Shown: positions 1 through 9,697, counted from the first letter of the stretch. The stretch is 64,000 nucleotides of DNA from Tissierellaceae bacterium (GCA_023229175.1 JALNZV010000007.1:38243-102242); one strand, 5' to 3'. The notes: generated by a model not told the origin, from the letters alone. Program-made: numbers and translations.

Positions 1-1
1 C

Positions 2-19
2 TTCAATGGACTTATTTAG
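2..19 (+). CDS. C-terminal end of upstream gene, possibly rnfA (partial)
   Basis: The first bases read in frame as Phe-Asn-Gly-Leu-Ile followed by TAG at 17-19. A stop directly before the rnfB ribosome binding site indicates the tail of an upstream cistron. RnfA is the usual gene before rnfB in clostridial rnfCDGEAB operons and often ends in a similar short hydrophobic run. Six codons are too few to prove this. Confidence 0.35.
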   Translation, partial: FNGLI

Positions 20-29
20 GAGGTAAATT

Positions 30-839
30 ATGACTGATATATTAAACCCAATCATAGTATTAGGTGGTCTAGGATTAGGATTTGGAGTTTTACTATCCAT
101 AGCCTCAGACATATTTCATGTCGATGTAGACCCCAAAATAGAAGAAATAAGATCCGTACTTCCTGGTGCCAACTGCGGTGCATGTGGGTTCCCTGGTTGT
201 GATGGGTTGGCAGCAGCCATAGCAGATGGAAAAGCACCTGTCAATGGATGTAGTGTTGGCGGCATGCCTGTAGCAGAAAGAGTAGCTGAAATCATGGGAG
301 AAGACGCCGAAGACATGAAGAAAATGGTAGCTACTGTACTTTGTCAAGGAGACTGTGACAAAGCCAAGGAAAAGTATGAATACCAAGGGATTACAGATTG
401 TAGAGCCCAAAACATACAGCAAGCAGGTAGCAAATCTTGTACTTATGGTTGTTTAGGTGGGGGTACTTGTCAAGAGGTCTGTGAATTTGATGCCATAGAA
501 ATGATAAACGGAGTTGCATTCGTAGACAAAGACAAATGTACAGCATGTATGAAATGTATCGAAGTATGTCCAAAGGGAATAATTGAATTAGTACCATATG
601 AAAATGAATTCGTAGTTAAATGTAAAAGCGAGGATGCAGGGAAAGTTGTCAGAAACAATTGCAGCATAGGATGTATTGGATGTCAAATATGTGTAAAAAA
701 TTGTCCTGTAGATGCCTTTAGTTTTGAAAACTACTTGGCAAAAATTGACTACGACATCTGTACTAACTGTGGTATCTGTGCTGAAAAATGCCCAACTAAT
801 GCAATATTCTCATCTGCGGTAAAGGAATTAGCCGTATAA
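30..839 (+). CDS. rnfB: Electron transport complex protein RnfB
   Basis: This is the iron-sulfur subunit of the Rnf complex, the membrane ferredoxin:NAD+ oxidoreductase that couples electron flow to ion pumping in anaerobes. An N-terminal membrane segment (about residues 7-27) is followed by the RnfB-type cluster motif CGACGFPGC (about 50-58). Further cysteine groups include CTACMKCIEVCP, CIGCQICVKNCP and CTNCGICAEKCP, each a ferredoxin-like 4Fe-4S site. The length of 269 residues suits the multi-cluster clostridial form. A strong AGGAGG lies 10 bases upstream. A terminator directly follows, so rnfB is the last gene of its operon, with the other rnf genes outside the window to the left. Confidence 0.95.
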   Translation: MTDILNPIIVLGGLGLGFGVLLSIASDIFHVDVDPKIEEIRSVLPGANCGACGFPGCDGLAAAIADGKAPVNGCSVGGMPVAERVAEIMGEDAEDMKKMVATVLCQGDCDKAKEKYEYQGITDCRAQNIQQAGSKSCTYGCLGGGTCQEVCEFDAIEMINGVAFVDKDKCTACMKCIEVCPKGIIELVPYENEFVVKCKSEDAGKVVRNNCSIGCIGCQICVKNCPVDAFSFENYLAKIDYDICTNCGICAEKCPTNAIFSSAVKELAV

Positions 840-866
840 AAGAGCCAGTTTGGCTCTTTTATTTTG
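838..866 (+). terminator. Intrinsic terminator of the rnf operon
   Basis: A 10-bp perfect stem (AAAAGAGCCA / TGGCTCTTTT) with a three-base loop is followed by a T-rich run. It overlaps the rnfB stop codon. Confidence 0.85.
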
Positions 867-953
867 TAAAAATCTAACTTGTAAATGAAAATTATAAATG
901 GTAAACTAATAATGTATGTAAATGACTGAAACTATAAATAAAGGATGGATTCA

Positions 954-1334
954 ATGACAAAAGGAGATAAAATTTTAATAGTCGCAATCATAATAATTAG
1001 CTTAGTTTCCCTAGGGTTTGTTAAAAACAATATAGTCAATTATAATGAAAAATACATCAGCATCCAAGTCAATGGACAAGAGTATAAGAAAGTGATATTT
1101 GACAATTCAGTAATAGGTAAAACCATACCTATAGAGACAGAATTTGGATACAATCTCATAGAAATAGGAGATGGGGATGTCAGAGTAATAGAGGCATCTT
1201 GTCCAGACAAGCTAGATGTATTACAAGGGGCAATTTCTAGTCCAGGCGAAATGATTGTCTGCTTGCCAAATAGACTAGTCATAGAAATAAAGGGAACAAC
1301 AGAAACTAGAGAAATAGACTATATTAGTTACTAA
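954..1334 (+). CDS. NusG domain II-containing membrane-anchored protein
   Basis: This is a small protein of 126 residues with one N-terminal membrane segment (about residues 7-25) and an extracytoplasmic beta-rich domain. It resembles the NusG_II family, which usually precedes a Gx transporter gene and lies near rnf in Clostridia, as it does here. The segment ending in IVCLPNRLVIEIKG is typical of that family. ATG at 954 is preferred over ATG at 945, because the GGATGG ribosome site would overlap the earlier codon. Its biochemical role is not established. The gene lies 12 bases before the next one, so they are probably co-transcribed. Confidence 0.7.
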   Translation: MTKGDKILIVAIIIISLVSLGFVKNNIVNYNEKYISIQVNGQEYKKVIFDNSVIGKTIPIETEFGYNLIEIGDGDVRVIEASCPDKLDVLQGAISSPGEMIVCLPNRLVIEIKGTTETREIDYISY

Positions 1335-1346
1335 GGATGACAAAGA

Positions 1347-1865
1347 ATGAAAAGAATAAATAAAATAATATTTCTATCACTATTAGTATCCATCGGATTA
1401 GCACTATCAGTCCTTGAATCGTCAATACCACTACCCATAGTCATACCAGGAGCTAGACTTGGACTTTCAAATATGGTTATATTAGTTACATTGGTCATTT
1501 TTGGACTTAAGGAGGCCATGGTTGTTAGCATATTGAAAAGTGTGGTTTTAGTGCTGATAACAGGTAGTGTCTCCAGTTTAATGTATAGCCTTTCAGGCGG
1601 TATACTATCAGGTATTGTAATGTATATAGCATACAAATACTTCTCAAAAATCTTCAGCCTAATAGGAGTCAGCATACTGGGAGCAGTAGGACACAATATA
1701 GCACAAGTAAGCACTGCGGTTTATATAATGAGCAATCTTAGAATATATTCGTATTTACCTATTTTGCTGATTACCAGCCTGTTTACAGGTTATTTTGTTG
1801 GTCTTTCATCTATATTTATATCGAAAAACCTCAAAAAAGGTTTAAGTCATATCTTTAATGCCTAA
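1347..1865 (+). CDS. Gx transporter family membrane protein (HepS/component I-like)
   Basis: This hydrophobic protein of 172 residues has about five predicted membrane segments. The N-terminal region with PLPIVIPGARLGLSNMV is characteristic of the Gx transporter family, often annotated as heptaprenyl diphosphate synthase component I. The family is thought to be an S-component-like or prenyl-related membrane protein, but its substrate is not known. It is paired with the NusG-II protein upstream and overlaps the region just before maf. The assignment rests on motif and neighbourhood. Confidence 0.7.
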   Translation: MKRINKIIFLSLLVSIGLALSVLESSIPLPIVIPGARLGLSNMVILVTLVIFGLKEAMVVSILKSVVLVLITGSVSSLMYSLSGGILSGIVMYIAYKYFSKIFSLIGVSILGAVGHNIAQVSTAVYIMSNLRIYSYLPILLITSLFTGYFVGLSSIFISKNLKKGLSHIFNA

Positions 1866-1875
1866 AGGAGAAAAC

Positions 1876-2457
1876 ATGAAAAATATAATATTAGCGTCAT
1901 CTTCACCGCGAAGGATAGAAATGCTCGAAAAATACAAACTGGATCCACTGGTGGTTAAGTTGCCCATAGAGGAAAAAGTATCTTTGACCGAAAGGCCAGA
2001 GCAGATAGTCATGTCTTTGGCTTTTGAAAAAGCCTTTCTGGTAAGCAATAAGTATAATAGCGACGAAATAATAATTGGGGCAGATACCATAGTCGTACAA
2101 AACCAAAAAATACTGGGAAAACCAAAGGATGAAGGGGATGCCTTTAACATACTAAAGAATTTAAATGGCAAAGAGCATCAGGTCCTTACTGGAATTTGCG
2201 TTATTAGAGCTAATTCCAGAGAAAAAGTAGTAGATTATGAAACTACAACAGTTAAATTCAGACATATGTCAGAGGACAAAATCCTAAGATATGTAAAGAC
2301 TGGTGAACCCATGGACAAGGCTGGAGCCTATGCAATTCAAGGATACGGTCAAATATTAGTTGATGAAATCCACGGTTCTTACACCAATGTGATTGGCTTA
2401 CCTATCGAAAAGCTAGATGACATATTGGAAAAATACTTTAATATTAGTATCTTATAA
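1876..2457 (+). CDS. maf: Maf-like nucleotide pyrophosphatase
   Basis: This Maf-family nucleoside triphosphate pyrophosphatase hydrolyses dTTP/UTP or modified nucleotides and is associated with septum control. The diagnostic ASSSPRR signature lies at residues 6-12, and the acidic ADT motif at about 70 and GAYAIQG near residue 150 follow. The start at 1876 is chosen because AAAGGAG sits six bases upstream; an in-frame ATG at 1858 would put that site inside the coding region. The 193-residue length is normal. It is part of the maf-radC-mreBCD-minCDE order common in Firmicutes. Confidence 0.92.
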   Translation: MKNIILASSSPRRIEMLEKYKLDPLVVKLPIEEKVSLTERPEQIVMSLAFEKAFLVSNKYNSDEIIIGADTIVVQNQKILGKPKDEGDAFNILKNLNGKEHQVLTGICVIRANSREKVVDYETTTVKFRHMSEDKILRYVKTGEPMDKAGAYAIQGYGQILVDEIHGSYTNVIGLPIEKLDDILEKYFNISIL

Positions 2458-2470
2458 AGCAGGTGAAAAG

Positions 2471-3178
2471 ATGAGCACTGATATTGATTTAGAAAGAAAA
2501 TTTACAATAAAAGAACTGCCAGAAACTGAAAGACCAAGGGAAAAACTATATATATATGGTCCAGAATCCCTATCTAACGAAGAATTAATAGCCATAATAA
2601 TTAGAACGGGAAATAGAAATGACACTGCCATAGATCTTGCTAGGAAAATTTTAAGCAGGGATAATAGAGGACTAGCCTATTTGAGAGATACTACTTTACA
2701 AGAACTAATGGAAACAAAGGGAATAGGTCAATCGAAGGCAGCTCAGATTTTGGCGGCCATTGAAATGGGTAAAAGATTGAATTACTTAGAGGCTTTAAAT
2801 AAATTAAAGATTAATGAACCGGGTACCATAGCAAATCTATATATGGATGAAATGAGGTTTTTTCAAAGAGAACACTTTAGAATAGTATTATTGGATACAA
2901 AAAATCAAATCATCGTAGCAGAGGAGGTTTCCGTGGGGACTTTAAATGCCTCTATAGTACATCCACGGGATGTATTTAAAGCTGCAATTAAGAGAAATGC
3001 CAATGCTATGATATTAATGCACAATCATCCTAGTGGAGATCCAACTCCTAGTAAAGAAGACATCAATATTACCAGAAGGCTAATAGATGCAGGAAATTTA
3101 ATAGGAATAAAAGTATTAGATCACATTATTATTGGAGATAATAGGTATGTAAGCTTTAAGGAGAAAAATTTAATTTAA
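2471..3178 (+). CDS. radC: RadC family JAB/MPN-domain protein
   Basis: The protein has an N-terminal helix-hairpin-helix-like region (about residues 50-90, with MEAKGIGQSKAAQI-type sequence) followed by an MPN+ metalloprotease-like domain. The JAB metal site is visible as HNHPSGDPTPSKED, with the preceding glutamate in the IVVAEEVSVG stretch. Despite its name, a role in DNA repair has not been confirmed for the family. ATG at 2471 is chosen because AGGTG lies just upstream and the 235-residue product matches the family. It sits between maf and mreB, as in Bacillus and Clostridium. Confidence 0.93.
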   Translation: MSTDIDLERKFTIKELPETERPREKLYIYGPESLSNEELIAIIIRTGNRNDTAIDLARKILSRDNRGLAYLRDTTLQELMETKGIGQSKAAQILAAIEMGKRLNYLEALNKLKINEPGTIANLYMDEMRFFQREHFRIVLLDTKNQIIVAEEVSVGTLNASIVHPRDVFKAAIKRNANAMILMHNHPSGDPTPSKEDINITRRLIDAGNLIGIKVLDHIIIGDNRYVSFKEKNLI

Positions 3179-3201
3179 TGATATAGGAAGGAATGAACAT
3201 A

Positions 3202-4230
3202 ATGGGACTATTTAGCAGTTTTATAAAGGATTTGGGAATAGATTTAGGCACAGCAAATACCTTAGTTTATATAAAGGGAAAGGGAATAGTGGCAAGGGAG
3301 CCTTCAGTAGTAGCAATTCAGGGCAACAACAATCAAGTTTTGGCAGTGGGAGAAGAAGCAAAGAGAATGATAGGAAGGACCCCGGGCAGCATCACAGCCA
3401 TTAGGCCCCTAAAAGATGGAGTAATAGCAGACTTTGACATAACAAAATCCATGTTGAAGCACTTCATAAGAAAGGCTACGAGAAGGAGAACATTTTTACA
3501 GCCAAGGGTAGTCGTATGTGTACCAAGTGGAGTAACAGAGGTAGAAAAGAGAGCTGTAGAAGAAGCGGCAATTCACGCAGGAGCTAGGGATGCCTACCTC
3601 ATAGAAGAGCCTATGGCTGCAGCTATAGGAGCAGGGCTGCCAGTGCAAGACCCTACAGGTTCAATGATAGTAGATATTGGCGGCGGCACAACAGAGGTGG
3701 CTGTCATATCACTGGGGGGAATCGTTACATCAAAATCCATTAGGGTTGGAGGAGATGAATTAGACGATGCCATTGTTAGCTTTATAAAAAGAGAATACAG
3801 CCTAATGATAGGGGAGCGAACAGCAGAAGACGTGAAAATAAACATAGGCTCCGCAGATATAAATTTAGAAAAAGCAAGCATGGAAATCAGAGGTAGAGAT
3901 ATGATAACGGGCTTGCCAAAGACCGTAAATATCAGCTCAACTGAAATATATAGTGCAATGAAAGATCCAGTATTCAACATAATAGATGCCATAAAATCCA
4001 CCTTGGAAAAGACACCACCAGAACTTGCCTCGGATATTATGGAACAAGGAATAATGCTTACAGGTGGCGGTGCACTTTTAGAGGGTCTAGACAGATTAAT
4101 TATTAAAGAAACAGGAATACCCGTAAATATTGCAGATGAACCACTAGACTGTGTAGCCAAAGGCACAGGAAAAGCGTTAGATAGTATAGATGTACTTAAA
4201 AAAACTATTTCAAATAAAAGAAAATTCTAA
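3202..4230 (+). CDS. mreB: Rod shape-determining protein MreB
   Basis: This actin-like ATPase forms membrane-associated filaments that direct lateral wall synthesis. The phosphate-1 motif DLGTANTLVY near residue 14 and the phosphate-2 motif DIGGGTTEVAV near residue 155 are both visible, as is LTGGGALLEGL near residue 285. The N-terminus MGLFSSF could act as the membrane-binding amphipathic segment. ATG at 3202 gives good spacing from AGGAAGG; the ATG at 3193 is too close. At 342 residues it is full length. It is followed 11 bases later by mreC. Confidence 0.95.
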   Translation: MGLFSSFIKDLGIDLGTANTLVYIKGKGIVAREPSVVAIQGNNNQVLAVGEEAKRMIGRTPGSITAIRPLKDGVIADFDITKSMLKHFIRKATRRRTFLQPRVVVCVPSGVTEVEKRAVEEAAIHAGARDAYLIEEPMAAAIGAGLPVQDPTGSMIVDIGGGTTEVAVISLGGIVTSKSIRVGGDELDDAIVSFIKREYSLMIGERTAEDVKINIGSADINLEKASMEIRGRDMITGLPKTVNISSTEIYSAMKDPVFNIIDAIKSTLEKTPPELASDIMEQGIMLTGGGALLEGLDRLIIKETGIPVNIADEPLDCVAKGTGKALDSIDVLKKTISNKRKF

Positions 4231-4241
4231 GTGGTGATGCC

Positions 4242-5078
4242 ATGTCTTTTTTCAGTAGAAATAAAGAAAAAATCATTGTAACCATAATTGCAATTGCATT
4301 AATTTTACTCATTGGATTTACAAGTGCAGAAAGGATATTATTGACTAAGTTTGAGAGAGTTTTAGGTAATATCCTTTCTCCCATTGGAAAGTTTACAAAT
4401 TCTATTGGAAAAAATACTTCAGATTTCTTCAAGAATGTGGGAGAGATAGGTTCATTGAGAGAGGAAAATGAAAGACTCAAGTCTATAATCAGCCAACTAG
4501 AGGAAGAAAACAGAAGTTTTCAAGATATAATAGGGAAAATCGATTACTTAAAAAATGAAGCAGAGCTTAAAAAAACAACAAAATACAATTTAATAGAGGC
4601 CCAGATAACCGGTAAAGAACCTGGAAACTGGTACCATAGATTTACAGTAGATAAAGGATTGAAAGATGGAGTTAAAAAAGGAGATACTGTAATTCAAGGG
4701 ATACAAATTGATCAGAATACCATAATCGAGGGCATAGTAGGAAGGGTACAAGATGTTGGAGATAATTGGTCCAAAATTGTGGCCATAGTAGATGAGAACA
4801 GCAGTATATCCTTCAAGATTTTAAGGACTCAAGATGGAGGTATATTGACTGGGAATATAGAAAGAAAAATAACAGGGTACCTATTTGACGACAAGGCCGA
4901 TGTCATAAAGGGAGACAAGCTATTTACTGCTGGTCTAGGGGGAGCATATTTGAAAGATATTTATATAGGGGAAATCGAGTCAGTCCTAAGCGACGAAGAA
5001 GACTTGATGAAAACAATACAAATAAAGGCTGCAGTTGATTTTAAGAAATTACACAAGGTCTTTATAATATCCAATTAG
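4242..5078 (+). CDS. mreC: Rod shape-determining protein MreC
   Basis: This bitopic protein links MreB filaments to the periplasmic-side wall synthesis machinery. It has one membrane segment at about residues 12-30, a coiled coil at about 65-95 (REENERLKSIISQLEEE) and a beta-rich MreC domain with the GRVQDVG and GIVG-type motifs between residues 160 and 270. The 278-residue length is typical. It lies between mreB and mreD in the canonical order. Confidence 0.94.
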   Translation: MSFFSRNKEKIIVTIIAIALILLIGFTSAERILLTKFERVLGNILSPIGKFTNSIGKNTSDFFKNVGEIGSLREENERLKSIISQLEEENRSFQDIIGKIDYLKNEAELKKTTKYNLIEAQITGKEPGNWYHRFTVDKGLKDGVKKGDTVIQGIQIDQNTIIEGIVGRVQDVGDNWSKIVAIVDENSSISFKILRTQDGGILTGNIERKITGYLFDDKADVIKGDKLFTAGLGGAYLKDIYIGEIESVLSDEEDLMKTIQIKAAVDFKKLHKVFIISN

Positions 5079-5100
5079 GATATAGAATAGGGGAGAAGAT

Positions 5101-5601
5101 ATGACCATATTTATACTATTACTAGTGGTTTTAGTAAATTTCATCCTGCAAAGCACCATACTTCCGTATATGCCCATTTTAGGTGTAGTGCCAAATATAT
5201 CCTTACTGGTTGTCATTACAATTTCTTTGTACAAGGGCAGATTATATGGTGGAATCATTGGCATTGCTATAGGATTGATACAGGATATACTTTTTAGCCC
5301 CATAATAGGCCTAAACGCCTTTATATTCTTTTTTGCAGGATATTTAATAGGTTTGATAGAAAACAAACTGATAAAAGACAACACCCTTATACCTATTTTA
5401 CTGTCAATTATAGGTACAGTATATTATAATTTTGCATACTACATATTTATGTTTTTTCTATCCCATGAAATAGAATTTCTATCCTTTGCAAAGGACGTAC
5501 TACTGATTGAAACCGTATATAACAGTGTACTTATTGTTCCCATATACAAAATGTTTTCCAAGATATTCGCAGTTCCCCAAATCAGATTTGGCAGTAAATA
5601 A
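5101..5601 (+). CDS. mreD: Rod shape-determining protein MreD
   Basis: This is an integral membrane protein of 166 residues with about five membrane segments. The LGVVPNISLLVVITISLYKG and GLIQDILFSP motifs near residues 30-65 are typical of MreD. It works with MreC and the PBP2/RodA synthase in cell elongation. A GGGGAG ribosome site precedes the ATG. A class B PBP gene follows 21 bases downstream, as in most mre clusters. Confidence 0.92.
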   Translation: MTIFILLLVVLVNFILQSTILPYMPILGVVPNISLLVVITISLYKGRLYGGIIGIAIGLIQDILFSPIIGLNAFIFFFAGYLIGLIENKLIKDNTLIPILLSIIGTVYYNFAYYIFMFFLSHEIEFLSFAKDVLLIETVYNSVLIVPIYKMFSKIFAVPQIRFGSK

Positions 5602-5622
5602 TGTGGTATTAGAGGTGAGAAC

Positions 5623-8600
5623 GTGAAAATACTAAAAAAGATATTCGATAGATACAATATACTGGTATATATAGTGATAATACTTATGTTTGCGTTGTCA
5701 TTTAGGCTGGCCACACTAACCATTGTACAAGGGGAGTATTACAGAGATATATCGGACAACAAAAGGCTAAAGGAAATATATATTACAGCACCGAGGGGCG
5801 AAATAAGAGATAGAAATGGAAGACTCCTAGCAGGTAATAAACCTAGCTTTACAGTACAAATACTAAAAGACGAACTAAATATCCACGATAAAGACAAAAA
5901 GAACAACGCCTTACTTTCACTAGTCAGATTATTAGAGGAAGACGGTGTCAGTTATTTAGATGATTTTCCAATTGATTTAAATGTGTTTCAGTACAATTCT
6001 GAAGAAAAGGTCCTAAGAGAAACCGAAATAGAAGGGGAAACAGAAGAATATGTGACCCCAGGTGAGAAAGTGATTGACTTAATATTAGAACACGATTTAT
6101 TAGAAGAACTTCTAGGACTATACTACAAATATCCAGAATATGAAGAGCACTATCAATTTATTATGGTAAATAAGGCTTTAGATGCTTTGGAAAGTAAGGA
6201 CATACATGTTCCTATGGAAGCAATTTTAACAGGGTATTCACTTGAAATAAAGTTTATAGAAGGCGAAGACACAGAAAGATGGAAAAGTAGATACGGCATT
6301 GACAGCGATTTATCGCCTTTGGAATCCATAGTACAATTAATAGATAAAGACAAAAATATATTAAGAAAAATAATTGACCATCCCATATCCCGAAAATTGG
6401 CATATGATTTGTTGGCAAAAAATAATCTGGAGGGGAACATCGTACTCGAGGAATACGTACTTTCCTTTGATGAAGATTATATGGCACAAAAGAAAAACAT
6501 GATGAATTTTTCAGATAAAGTCAAGGAAAACACAACGGCAAAAGAAGACTTTGTAAATATCTTTATAAAACACTCATTAAATAATCTTTTAGAAAAAGTA
6601 ATATTGGAAGAGGATGACAAGGGTAAAGAAGAAGTACTAATCCCAGGTGGCATTCTATTGGAAATGATTAAAGAAAAGGGGATAGATGTTCCCGTATCAA
6701 TAGAACTAATTGACGAAGGACAGAATATAATATACAAATATACGGGAGATGATACAATACAAGATAAAACTCCCCTGGAACTATTAATAGAATACGGTAA
6801 AGAAGCAAAAGTATTTGAGGAATTTATTTTAGGTGATAAAATAAAATACTTAGCTCAAGAACAATTGATAAATGACGGTATAAATACTAGAATTTCAGTA
6901 GCAAATGAAATAGAATACGTCTTTATAAATAACAAAATCAGATGGTATAATGAAAATAAGATACCAGAAAATGCCACAATTGCAGAGGCACTTGATATAT
7001 TAAAAGAGAGAAATAAAATACCTGAAAAGCTAAGTCCATACGAATCCAGGTCAGTGCTCATAATGTACGAACTTTTAAGTAAACAAGGCCATCTGGCGTA
7101 TCAGCCTATAAATATAGCCTATGGCATTAAAAATACGACAGTAGCAAAAATAGAAGAAAACCTAGGATACTTACCGGGTATTCAAGTATCCATTGAACAG
7201 GTAAGGTATTATCCAGAGGGAAAAACTGCAGCCCATATACTAGGTTACCTTGGGAAAATAAGCCAAGCAAGTGAAATAGAGAAATATGTAAACCAGAAAA
7301 GCTATTCTCCCAATGATCTTATAGGAAAAACTGGAATAGAAGAAAGCTTCGAAGACTTCCTCAGGGGCGAAAATGGGATTAAAAGAGTAGAAGTAGACGT
7401 ACTAGGCAATACCACCAATGTCCTTGATGAGAAAAAACCAATATCAGGTAACAATGTATACTTAAGCTTAGATTGGAATTTGCAAAATTACTCTCAAAAC
7501 GTACTGCAGCAAACCTTGGAAAAAATACAGGTTGGCGGGACATATGAGAGTAAATGGGGAGATTATACCTTTGACATCAACAAATCAAAGAAAAGACCCT
7601 ATGAAAACGCCACATCCGGTGCTGTGGTGGTTTTAGACGTAAAGACAGGGGAAACCCTAGCCATGGTCAGCGAACCATCCTATGACCCAAATCTCTTTGC
7701 CACAGGCATTTCCAATACCGATTGGTTAAGTCTTTTTCCGGAAAATGAAAAAGATCCATTGGCACCCAGGCCACTATACAACATAGCAACACAAACAGCA
7801 GTCCAACCAGGCTCGACTTTTAAAATGGTCACTGCCCTATCTGCTTTAGAAAAAGGTTTAAGCCCGACAAAGAAGATTAGAGATATGGGGTACGTAGAGA
7901 TAGGGAATTATCGACCTGCCTGCTGGCTTTGGAATCAAAGTAGAAGCACCCATGGATATGAAAATATGTATGAGGCCATCAGGGATTCTTGCAACTACTA
8001 CTTTTATTCTTTGGCAATTGGGAGAAATCAAAGGACTGGAGAGAACATAGGAGTCAAAGTAGAAATAGAAGATATCGTAAACCTTTCCAAACAATTGGGT
8101 CTAAACGATAAAACAGGAATAGAAATAAATATTCCTGCCGAAACATCTGGTGGAGTCCCTAATCCCCAAAGAAAAATAATCAACACCAAGTCTTCGTTAA
8201 AATCATTTTTACAAAAAAGCATTAGGGATTACATAAAAGAAGATGTAAAACTAAGCGAATACGAAATAAGCTCAATAATAGAAGAGATAATTAGCTGGGT
8301 AGAATTGGAAGAACCCTTGACTAGAGCAGAAGTTGTCAGGAGATTAGACGGCTTTGGATTATATACAGAGAAAAAGTTAGGTAAGGATAAAGAAGGCTTG
8401 GCAGATAAAATAAAATACAGCTATATAAACCAAGCAGGGTGGACAATAGCTGAGACATTGAATGTCACCATTGGACAGGGGCTTAACTCCTATACCCCAT
8501 TGCAAATGTCCAACTATATAGCAACCATAGCAAATGGAGGATATAGAAATAGGGTAACCTTAATCGATAGTGTGAAAAATTATAATAATTCAAAAGTAAT

Positions 8601-8988
8601 ATTGGAAAATGAAGTAGAATCTGAGAGAATAGAGTTAAACAGTTACGATAATCTAGAGCATGTAAAGAAAGGAATGCTGATGGTCACCACCGAGGGGTCC
8701 GTAAGGAGGATATTCAACAGCTTGCCTGTAAGTGTAGGAACCAAAACAGGTACAGCACAAAAGTCGGGAATTAATCCAGTAACAGGGGAGACTTATGACG
8801 ACTTCACATGGTTTGTAGCCTTTGCACCCTATGATGATCCAGAAATAGCCATAGCTTCAGTCGTATTTCAAGGAGGTAGCGGAAGCTATGCCGGTCCCAT
8901 GGTAAGAGATATAATTGCTGAATACTTGGGATTAAACGCAGTTGGGACTAAAGAATCATTACCTTTTATAAGCACATTGATAAAATAG
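5623..8988 (+). CDS. mrdA: Penicillin-binding protein 2 (class B transpeptidase), very long
   Basis: This elongation-specific peptidoglycan transpeptidase has an N-terminal membrane segment (about residues 13-31), a PBP dimer domain beginning with RGEIRDRNGRLLAGN, and a C-terminal transpeptidase domain. The active-site motifs are STFK near residue 730, SCN near 790 and KTG near 1042. The product is 1,121 residues, much longer than ordinary PBP2 (about 600-750). Most of the extra length lies between about residues 90 and 500, inside or next to the dimerisation region, with a second insert at about 850-930. GTG at 5623 is preceded by AGAGGTG. Its place after mreBCD supports elongasome function. 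Confidence 0.93.
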   Translation: MKILKKIFDRYNILVYIVIILMFALSFRLATLTIVQGEYYRDISDNKRLKEIYITAPRGEIRDRNGRLLAGNKPSFTVQILKDELNIHDKDKKNNALLSLVRLLEEDGVSYLDDFPIDLNVFQYNSEEKVLRETEIEGETEEYVTPGEKVIDLILEHDLLEELLGLYYKYPEYEEHYQFIMVNKALDALESKDIHVPMEAILTGYSLEIKFIEGEDTERWKSRYGIDSDLSPLESIVQLIDKDKNILRKIIDHPISRKLAYDLLAKNNLEGNIVLEEYVLSFDEDYMAQKKNMMNFSDKVKENTTAKEDFVNIFIKHSLNNLLEKVILEEDDKGKEEVLIPGGILLEMIKEKGIDVPVSIELIDEGQNIIYKYTGDDTIQDKTPLELLIEYGKEAKVFEEFILGDKIKYLAQEQLINDGINTRISVANEIEYVFINNKIRWYNENKIPENATIAEALDILKERNKIPEKLSPYESRSVLIMYELLSKQGHLAYQPINIAYGIKNTTVAKIEENLGYLPGIQVSIEQVRYYPEGKTAAHILGYLGKISQASEIEKYVNQKSYSPNDLIGKTGIEESFEDFLRGENGIKRVEVDVLGNTTNVLDEKKPISGNNVYLSLDWNLQNYSQNVLQQTLEKIQVGGTYESKWGDYTFDINKSKKRPYENATSGAVVVLDVKTGETLAMVSEPSYDPNLFATGISNTDWLSLFPENEKDPLAPRPLYNIATQTAVQPGSTFKMVTALSALEKGLSPTKKIRDMGYVEIGNYRPACWLWNQSRSTHGYENMYEAIRDSCNYYFYSLAIGRNQRTGENIGVKVEIEDIVNLSKQLGLNDKTGIEINIPAETSGGVPNPQRKIINTKSSLKSFLQKSIRDYIKEDVKLSEYEISSIIEEIISWVELEEPLTRAEVVRRLDGFGLYTEKKLGKDKEGLADKIKYSYINQAGWTIAETLNVTIGQGLNSYTPLQMSNYIATIANGGYRNRVTLIDSVKNYNNSKVILENEVESERIELNSYDNLEHVKKGMLMVTTEGSVRRIFNSLPVSVGTKTGTAQKSGINPVTGETYDDFTWFVAFAPYDDPEIAIASVVFQGGSGSYAGPMVRDIIAEYLGLNAVGTKESLPFISTLIK

Positions 8989-9025
8989 AATAAATAGCTT
9001 TTCAAAATTTGGAGGTAAAGACAAA

Positions 9026-9679
9026 TTGAAAAAAGAGGTCATAGAATTTAAGGGGGTAAAAGAAGGTATTTTCGTAAATGTAAACGGAGATAACCTATTA
9101 GCTGTCAAAGAAGAATTAGAGAAAAAGATGAAAACAGCCTATGATTTTTATAAGGGAACCAAGCTTTTAGGAATTAAGGCCAGTTCATTGTCTCCAAAAG
9201 AAACACTGGAACTTAAGTTTATTTTAAGGTATAAATATGATTTTTTGGTTTCAGAGGAGGAGCTGCCTAAAAACATAGGGATAAAGCCGGAAACAAATGA
9301 ATTGGAGCCAGATGAAAATGAAGTATTCCAAGGTATAGACGTAGGCATGACAAAGTTTATCAACGGAACACTGAGGTCAGGCCAGATAGAAAAGTTTCAC
9401 GGAAACATCGTAATTGTAGGAGACGTAAATCCAGGGGCCTTGATACAGGCAGGCGGAAATATAATTGTACTAGGTACCTTGCGAGGAGTAGCCCATGCAG
9501 GAATGAATGGAAATCTAGAATCCATAGTGGCTGCCTATGACTTGCAGCCAACGCAATTGAGAATAGGGAATAAAATTTCTAGGCCGCCAGATGAAGTGTC
9601 AGAATCTTTACATTTGCCGGAAATTGCAAAAATAAGGTCTGGAGAGGTAATAATTGAGCCTTACCTACCTAATAAATAA
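9026..9679 (+). CDS. minC: Septum site-determining protein MinC
   Basis: MinC inhibits FtsZ assembly and is recruited to the membrane by MinD. The C-terminal domain (about residues 105-200) shows the beta-helix pattern GTLRSGQIEKFHGNIVIVGDVNPGALIQAGGNIIVLGTLRG-like, diagnostic of MinC. The start is TTG at 9026, with GGAGG 10 bases upstream. At 217 residues it is full length. It begins minCDE, whose genes are separated by only 11-18 bases. Confidence 0.94.
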   Translation: MKKEVIEFKGVKEGIFVNVNGDNLLAVKEELEKKMKTAYDFYKGTKLLGIKASSLSPKETLELKFILRYKYDFLVSEEELPKNIGIKPETNELEPDENEVFQGIDVGMTKFINGTLRSGQIEKFHGNIVIVGDVNPGALIQAGGNIIVLGTLRGVAHAGMNGNLESIVAAYDLQPTQLRIGNKISRPPDEVSESLHLPEIAKIRSGEVIIEPYLPNK

Positions 9680-9697
9680 AAAAAGGGAGGAAATATT

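Noticed and set aside
9360..9551. Minus-strand frames inside minC, obg, mreB, minD and other genes
   Set aside because: These lie opposite well-supported coding sequences, lack ribosome sites and show no protein family features.
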